9,796 bases of DNA from Methanosarcinales archaeon. GTDB taxonomy: Archaea > Halobacteriota > Syntropharchaeia > Alkanophagales > Methanospirareceae. The translations under genes were made by a program, and so were the position numbers. Positions 5,993 to 9,796 of this stretch are shown in pieces. Where the stretch lies: contig JAODGF010000012.1 in the NCBI GenBank assembly GCA_025464645.1, positions 1 to 9,796 of the forward strand, written 5' to 3'. The number at the start of each line of letters is the position of its first letter. The first letter of the stretch is position 1. The notes beneath the pieces were generated by a model. That model made no database searches, was not told where the DNA came from, and worked only from the letters and a program-made list of their open reading frames with translations.

Positions 5993-6745
5993 TTACCCAA
6001 ACCTCCCGGTAATATAATCCTCCGTCCTCTTATCTCGCGGCTTCTCAAATATTTGCATGGTCTCGCCAAATTCTATCAGTTCTCCCATGAGGAAGAATGC
6101 AGTGAAATCCGATACACGCGCTGCCTGCTGCATGTTATGCGTGACGATAACAATCGTATAATCGTTCTTCAATTCCCTGAGCAACGCTTCTATCCTCGCT
6201 GTTGATACTGGGTCCAGTGCCGAGCAGGGCTCGTCAAAGAGGAGGACCTCCGGATTTACCGCCAGTGCCCGCGCTATGCACAACCGCTGTTGCTGACCGC
6301 CGGAGAGCTTCAATGCGCTTTCTTCCAACCGGTCTTTCACTTCTTCCCACAATGCCGCTTTCTTCAAACTTTCCTCTATTATTCTTTCCAACTTTCTGTT
6401 TCGCAGTCCATGTATCCTCGGACCGTAGGCAACATTATCAAATATACTCATCGGAAACGGATTTGGTTGCTGAAAGACCATCCCTATGCGTTTCCTCAAC
6501 TGAATGACATCCACTTTTCGGCTATATATATCGACTCCATCCATAAGAACCTTGCCTCTCGTCTTCACTCCGTTAAGTTCGTTCATCCGGTTCAATGCCC
6601 TTAAAAAAGTCGTCTTACCGCAGCCCGAAGGTCCTATTAGCGCAGTTATTTTATTCGCTTCTATTTTTATATTCACTCCTTTCAACGCATGCACTGTTCC
6701 TCCATCGTAATAGACATTCAAACTCCTGGTTTCTATCTTGCTCAT
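5993..6745 (-). CDS. pstB: Phosphate ABC transporter ATP-binding protein PstB
   Basis: This is the ATPase of the high-affinity phosphate importer, working as a dimer on the inner face of PstC/PstA. All ABC motifs are intact: Walker A GPSGCGKTT (38-46), Q-loop VFQQPNPFPMS (90-100, typical of PstB), signature LSGGQQQR (147-154), Walker B LLFDEP (168-173) with the D-loop SALDP, and H-loop H203. The 250-aa length is normal. It has no ribosome site immediately upstream: the bases before ATG are GGTTATAAAAA. A perfect AGGAGGTGA lies at the end of pstA, about 105 bases too far away, because an inserted element separates them. Translation may therefore be reduced, leaderless from a local promoter, or start by another route. 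Confidence 0.96.
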   Translation of the reverse strand: MSKIETRSLNVYYDGGTVHALKGVNIKIEANKITALIGPSGCGKTTFLRALNRMNELNGVKTRGKVLMDGVDIYSRKVDVIQLRKRIGMVFQQPNPFPMSIFDNVAYGPRIHGLRNRKLERIIEESLKKAALWEEVKDRLEESALKLSGGQQQRLCIARALAVNPEVLLFDEPCSALDPVSTARIEALLRELKNDYTIVIVTHNMQQAARVSDFTAFFLMGELIEFGETMQIFEKPRDKRTEDYITGRFG

Positions 6746-6752
6746 TTTTTAT

Positions 6753-6785
6753 AACCACAAGATTACACAGATTTTCACCAGATTA
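6753..6785 (+). repeat. Dispersed repeat, copy 2 (right end of the element)
   Basis: This copy shares 19 exact bases (CACAAGATTACACAGATTT, 6756-6774) with 174-192. Internally it is a run of three degenerate 10-11-base units, roughly CCACAAGATTA, CACAGATTTT and CACCAGATTA. A shortened inverted copy lies at 6832-6854, making this the terminal repeat of the inserted element. Confidence 0.65.
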
Positions 6786-6811
6786 GGTGTGAGTTGTCAG
6801 GCGTTAGTAGC

Positions 6812-6829
6812 CCTAAAACCTAAAACCTA
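6812..6829 (+). repeat. CCTAAAA heptamer repeat inside the element
   Basis: Two exact heptamers CCTAAAA (6812-6818 and 6819-6825) are followed by a partial third (CCTA). They sit in the middle of the pstA/pstB insertion and are the only simple tandem repeat in it. Function unknown. Confidence 0.6.
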
Positions 6830-6861
6830 CTCCATCTTGTGAAAACTCGTGGTTTATTTTT

Positions 6862-7713
6862 TCACCTCCTACTACCGCTCATACGCTTAACATACGTGTT
6901 CCGAAGGAACAGAGCAAATACGCTTATCATCAGAAACATCATGATTAACACGAGAGAAGCGCCAAATGCGTATGATTCTGCCACAGCCCTGGAAGCTGGA
7001 ACCACCGTTAGTACCATGTAAATATAAACCGGTAGCGCACCAACATCGTCCAGTAATGAGTGAGGTATGTAAGTTACGAGACCACCAGTTGTGAGAAGGA
7101 TAACAGCAGCTTCCCCTATCGCCTTCCCGGCACCAAGCAGTATCCCGGTTATTATACCTGGATAGGCACTTTTCAGCACCACACTACGAATGGTTTGCCA
7201 TTTAGAAGCGCCTAAAGCAAGAGAAGCCTCGCGGTAAGAGTGAGGAACCGTCTTTATCGCTTCTTCACTCGCTCTAACCGTCCATGGGAGAATCATGAAT
7301 CCAAGAGCTAATCCCCCTGATAGCATGGAAGGACCAAAACCTAAATAATAAACGAGGAATATGAGCCCGAACAAGCCTATCACTATTGATGGTATCCCGG
7401 CTAAGCATTCCACGAAGAACCTGACGCTTTTTGTTATTATATTCTCCGTGGCATATTCGGCAAGATATATTCCTGATGCTATGCCAAGAGGAACGGCAAA
7501 GAGTAAACAAACAGCGAGAAGGCATAATGACCCGATAATTTGAGGAAATATTCCCCCTTTATCAAGTGCTGCATAATTTGGCGATTTTAGCAAGAAGTTA
7601 AGACTTATGACCTGCATACCATTCAAAAATATGTAAGCTACCACCGCGAACAATACCACTACTGAAATCAGAGCTACCATACATAGACTTATTTTTATTA
7701 CCTTTTCCCTCAT
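6862..7713 (-). CDS. pstA: Phosphate ABC transporter permease PstA
   Basis: This 283-aa polytopic membrane protein is one of the two halves of the phosphate channel. About six hydrophobic segments are visible, the first at residues 8-30. The cytoplasmic EAA coupling loop that docks on PstB is clear: YREASLALGASKWQTIRSVV (160-179), followed by GIITGILLGAGKAIGEAA. The conserved GIPSIVIGLFGL segment (106-117) is typical of Pst permeases. Its ATG overlaps the pstC stop in an ATGA (7710-7713), so it is translationally coupled to pstC. The stop codon lies within AGGAGGTGA, which was probably the pstB ribosome site before an insertion. Confidence 0.95.
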   Translation of the reverse strand: MREKVIKISLCMVALISVVVLFAVVAYIFLNGMQVISLNFLLKSPNYAALDKGGIFPQIIGSLCLLAVCLLFAVPLGIASGIYLAEYATENIITKSVRFFVECLAGIPSIVIGLFGLIFLVYYLGFGPSMLSGGLALGFMILPWTVRASEEAIKTVPHSYREASLALGASKWQTIRSVVLKSAYPGIITGILLGAGKAIGEAAVILLTTGGLVTYIPHSLLDDVGALPVYIYMVLTVVPASRAVAESYAFGASLVLIMMFLMISVFALFLRNTYVKRMSGSRR

Positions 7714-8651
7714 CTACTTCCAATCACCCCTTTTATTGCAGTAGTAGCGCCAAATCTACCTTTTACTGCAACAGTGGTTACTAAATTGAAAATTGCAACT
7801 ATCACGAAGAGAACAACGCCGATGGCGAACAACGCGTGCTGATGCATTGAACCCCAAACCACATAAGAATATTCGAGCACGATCGTGGATGTAAGCACGC
7901 GAACCGGCTCCAAGATTGAAGAAGGAATCCAGGGTATTTCCGGATTCCCGATGACCATCAAAACTGCCATTGTTTCTCCTACTGCGTTTCCCATGCCCAG
8001 AATCAAAGATGCTAAAATCCCGGAACGAGCATTTGGCAATATTGCTCTTCTGATGGTCTGTAACTGCGTAGCACCGAGGGCAAGCGATGCTTCTTTGTAG
8101 CCTTTTGGAACTGCCCTGATAGAATCCTCAGATATGCTGATTACATGCGGCAAAGTCATTATCGCAAGGATTATCCAGCCTGCTAAGATACATTCGCCAT
8201 ATCCGCCAAATGAGTCCCTTATAAACACGACAAGCACCATTAACCCGAAAAAGCCCAGCACTATCGAAGGTATCCCGACCAGCATCTCTACACACGGTTT
8301 AATGATGTTACGAAGCCATCGTGGTGAAAATTCAGCTAAGAAAATTGCGGTCGGTATGCCGATAGCTGCGGCAATTGCTAACGCACCTATTCCAACCACG
8401 AATGTAGTCACCACGATGGGGAAAATGCCAAACTGCTCGTGAGAAGGATGCCATGTCATCCCAAAGAAGAAATCCCAGCCCAGTGCCAATGCCGGAATGC
8501 TCTCCTTTAACATGAATGCGATGATAAAAAATACGATAAGGATGGAAGAGAGCGCAGAGACGAATAATAGCTTTTCTATTATCTTTTCCTTCCTGAGTTC
8601 CATCCGTCTAAATTTAAATTTAAAGGTGCGAATACACTCTGAATCACTCAT
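7710..8651 (-). CDS. pstC: Phosphate ABC transporter permease PstC
   Basis: This is the second permease subunit (313 aa). It has an N-terminal membrane helix at about 28-48, then five further segments, the family block VGIPSIVLGFFGLMVLV (125-141), and the EAA loop YKEASLALGATQLQTIRRAI (185-204) followed by SLILGMGNAVGETMAVLM. It pairs with PstA on a PstB dimer. ATG 8651 follows the phosphoesterase stop by one base but has no convincing ribosome site. ATG 8603 (M17, MELRKEKIIEKLL) would give 297 aa with a more usual short N-terminus. The 16 extra residues include TFKFKFRR, encoded by a TTTAAATTTAAATTT run, so the true start is open. Confidence 0.94.
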   Translation of the reverse strand: MSDSECIRTFKFKFRRMELRKEKIIEKLLFVSALSSILIVFFIIAFMLKESIPALALGWDFFFGMTWHPSHEQFGIFPIVVTTFVVGIGALAIAAAIGIPTAIFLAEFSPRWLRNIIKPCVEMLVGIPSIVLGFFGLMVLVVFIRDSFGGYGECILAGWIILAIMTLPHVISISEDSIRAVPKGYKEASLALGATQLQTIRRAILPNARSGILASLILGMGNAVGETMAVLMVIGNPEIPWIPSSILEPVRVLTSTIVLEYSYVVWGSMHQHALFAIGVVLFVIVAIFNLVTTVAVKGRFGATTAIKGVIGSR

Positions 8652-8652
8652 T

Positions 8653-9390
8653 TCATTGTTTTTCCCTTCTTTTCTCCAGCACCAGCTCCTGTCCTCCTCT
8701 TGAATACAGCCGGTATATCTTGATTGTTCCCTTTTCCTCTTCGTCTATCTCGATCAGGTTGAAGGATTGGGGTATATTCCATTTCACGCGGTTCGTGCAT
8801 GCAGTCCCTGCATTTGTTATTACCATCCCATTCAAATTCCATATCCACGGCACGTGTTTATGCCCGCAAAGTACGAGGTCAGTCCCGCATCGGATAAGCA
8901 GCTCGAGAACGTCTCCCGCATCAATGGGTATGTTCCTTTCGCGTCCTGTTTTAGGCACCGAAATTAAATGGTGGTGGAGAGCCACCACCTTAAAATCGCT
9001 GGTATCCAGGCACTTCTCGATCCACCCGTATTTCTCTCTGCCCACGTGTCCATCGTCTAAGTCCGGTTGCGTAGAATCCACACCGACAATTGTTATTCCC
9101 TTGTATTTCTCTATTGTAGACCTGTGTCCAAAAATCTCCTCGAACGCAAGATAGCCAACGTTCCTCGCATCATGATTACCCGGTATCACCACTTTCACTT
9201 CGCATTCTATCCGCTCGATATAACTCTTGGCGCGCTTAAACTCGAACGGATAACCGCTTTCTGTCAAATCTCCGGTAACGACCACGATTTCCGGCTCTAT
9301 TTTGTTTATCTCTCTTATTACTCGCTCCAACAAATTCGGCAGGAAATGCGGTTCCGCAGTATGTATGTCCGAGATGTGCACTATTTTCAT
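8653..9390 (-). CDS. Calcineurin-like metallophosphoesterase inside the pst operon
   Basis: This 245-aa protein is a complete calcineurin-type phosphoesterase with a two-metal site. All five motifs are seen: SDIH (D8, H10), GDLT (D41), GNHD (N72, H73), LHHHL (H139-H141) and GHKH (H177, H179). The fold and motif spacing resemble cyclic-nucleotide and phosphodiester hydrolases of the Icc/CpdA type, but the substrate cannot be set from sequence. There is no signal peptide or membrane helix, so it is probably cytoplasmic. It sits between pstS and pstC with a one-base gap to pstC. The place suggests release of phosphate from an organic ester or hydrolysis of a signalling nucleotide under phosphate limitation (inference). 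Its start overlaps the stop of a five-codon mini-ORF created by a tandem duplication. Confidence 0.88.
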   Translation of the reverse strand: MKIVHISDIHTAEPHFLPNLLERVIREINKIEPEIVVVTGDLTESGYPFEFKRAKSYIERIECEVKVVIPGNHDARNVGYLAFEEIFGHRSTIEKYKGITIVGVDSTQPDLDDGHVGREKYGWIEKCLDTSDFKVVALHHHLISVPKTGRERNIPIDAGDVLELLIRCGTDLVLCGHKHVPWIWNLNGMVITNAGTACTNRVKWNIPQSFNLIEIDEEEKGTIKIYRLYSRGGQELVLEKRREKQ

Positions 9391-9410
9391 TTCCTCGTTT
9401 TCATTTCCTC
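9384..9410 (-). repeat. Tandem duplication of a stop/ribosome-site/start segment
   Basis: GAGGAAATGAAAA occurs twice on the minus strand (9410-9398 and 9396-9384) with one base between, a 14-base period. Each copy contains a ribosome-site-like GAGGA and an ATG. The first copy overlaps the pstS stop; the second provides the metallophosphoesterase start. Confidence 0.85.
9387..9404 (-). other. Five-codon mini-ORF (MKTRK) linking pstS to the phosphoesterase gene
   Basis: The ATG at 9404 overlaps the pstS stop in ATGA, and the ORF's own TGA overlaps the phosphoesterase ATG in a second ATGA (9390-9387). A terminating ribosome could therefore be handed on twice. The peptide itself is probably meaningless; if it matters, it does so as a coupling or attenuating device. 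It may simply be a by-product of the duplication. Confidence 0.35.
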
Positions 9411-9796
9411 CTTCTCAGCGCTGCATAAGCTATCGCTAACAGACCCGCAACTGCAAATATCGCCTCGAATCCCGGTGACTTCGGTGTTGCAGCAGGTGTT
9501 GTTGTAGGAGTAGATGTTACTTTTGCCGTGGTCGGTGTAGGCGTTATTTCTGGTGTTGATGGTAGTGGCGGCGTCGGTGTAGGGGTCACTTCTACCGCTA
9601 ATTTTATGTAACCCATATCTTCAACCACCTTCTGCCCTTCTTCGCTCAACACGAAGTCTATGAACGCTTTCTCTAATTCACCCGGCTCACCTTTCGTTAT
9701 CAGGTACAGCGTCCTCACGATTGGATATTTATCTGATAGGACGTTCTCGACGGTTGCCTCTACTCCGTCTATCTTAACCGCTTTCACGGAGGGGTC
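9401..9796 (-). CDS. pstS: Phosphate-binding protein PstS, C-terminal part, with PGF-CTERM anchor
   Basis: Only the last 131 codons are in the window; the gene continues past the right edge. The first ~65 residues match the end of a PstS-type binding protein (VKIDGVEATVENVLSDKYPI, then EKAFIDFVLSEEGQKVVEDMGYI). A linker of about 40 residues rich in threonine and proline follows, then the tail SPGFEAIFAVAGLLAIAYAALRRRK. That tail is a PGF motif, one hydrophobic helix and a basic end: a PGF-CTERM sorting signal, processed in archaea by an archaeosortase (ArtA-type). The protein is thus predicted to sit outside the membrane on a probably glycosylated stalk, delivering phosphate to PstCA. The N-terminal signal peptide and the operon promoter are outside the window. 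Confidence 0.9.
   Translation of the reverse strand, partial: DPSVKAVKIDGVEATVENVLSDKYPIVRTLYLITKGEPGELEKAFIDFVLSEEGQKVVEDMGYIKLAVEVTPTPTPPLPSTPEITPTPTTAKVTSTPTTTPAATPKSPGFEAIFAVAGLLAIAYAALRRRK

Larger units (their letters stand above)
6751..6855 (-). mobile_element. MITE-like ~105-bp element inserted between pstA and pstB
   Basis: The gap holds a segment whose two ends are imperfect inverted repeats. On the minus strand it opens with AAACCACGAG then TTTTCACAAGAT. The complement of its other end opens with ATAACCACAAG, an extra ATTACACAGA, then TTTTCACCAGAT. Apart from that 10-base difference, 19 of 23 positions match. It is flanked by identical AAAAAAT at 6856-6862 and 6744-6750, as expected of a target duplication. 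Removing the element and one copy restores AGGAGGTGAAAAAATGAGC, an ideal ribosome site and start for pstB. It has no coding capacity. The A-rich flank is low complexity, so the duplication is suggestive rather than proven. Confidence 0.6.

Noticed and set aside
5992..6069. Longer N-terminus for PhoU
   Set aside because: The 26 extra codons lie entirely within pstB. A ribosome site with good spacing precedes ATG 5991.
172..6785. The CAC-AGATT repeats as a CRISPR array
   Set aside because: Only two distant copies exist with no regular spacers between them, and the units are degenerate.
8608..8625. TTTAAATTTAAATTT run as an internal promoter for pstC
   Set aside because: It lies within the presumed pstC coding start and too close to ATG 8603 to give a normal archaeal promoter spacing. 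It is kept only as a reason for doubt about the pstC start.

Overview
The window looks archaeal, and most likely comes from a euryarchaeote of the methanogen / anaerobic methane- or alkane-oxidiser kind. That group assignment is inference. The signs are TATA-like boxes before genes, strong GGAGGTGA-type ribosome sites, a PhoU protein with an AbrB-type DNA-binding head, and a phosphate-binding protein ending in a threonine/proline-rich linker plus a PGF-CTERM archaeosortase tail. No rRNA, tRNA or CRISPR array was seen.

Right part (9796 down to 4332, all minus strand): a phosphate-uptake operon read right to left. The order is pstS (3' part only), a five-codon mini-ORF, a calcineurin-like metallophosphoesterase, pstC, pstA, pstB, phoU and an AbrB-PhoU fusion. 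Junctions are tight (overlaps or 1-nt gaps) except pstA/pstB. There a roughly 105-bp element with imperfect inverted ends and A-rich flanking copies sits exactly between a perfect ribosome site and the pstB start codon. This is the most interesting feature of the window.

Middle (2825-4301, plus strand): a xylose-isomerase-like TIM-barrel protein overlaps the front part of a nucleotide-sugar-dehydrogenase-like gene. The latter stops after its NAD-binding domain and looks truncated. It converges on the end of the phosphate operon.

Left part (2688 down to 1, minus strand): a DUF47 (PhoU-like) gene, a PHP-family phosphoesterase with a C-terminal membrane segment, and a small unrecognised ORF form an overlapping cluster, divergent from the TIM-barrel gene. 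Below it lies the wreck of an AAA_14/DUF4143-type ATPase with a frameshift, a missing middle and no Walker A. The last 240 bases hold a dispersed repeat also present at pstA/pstB, hairpins, a TATA-like box and a strong ribosome site for a gene starting just outside the window.

Taken together, PstS captures phosphate at the cell surface, PstCA imports it with PstB as ATPase, and PhoU and AbrB-PhoU probably signal or regulate. Two phosphoesterases and a third PhoU-fold protein (DUF47) lie in or near the cluster, so the theme of the window is phosphate, with decaying accessory genes around it.
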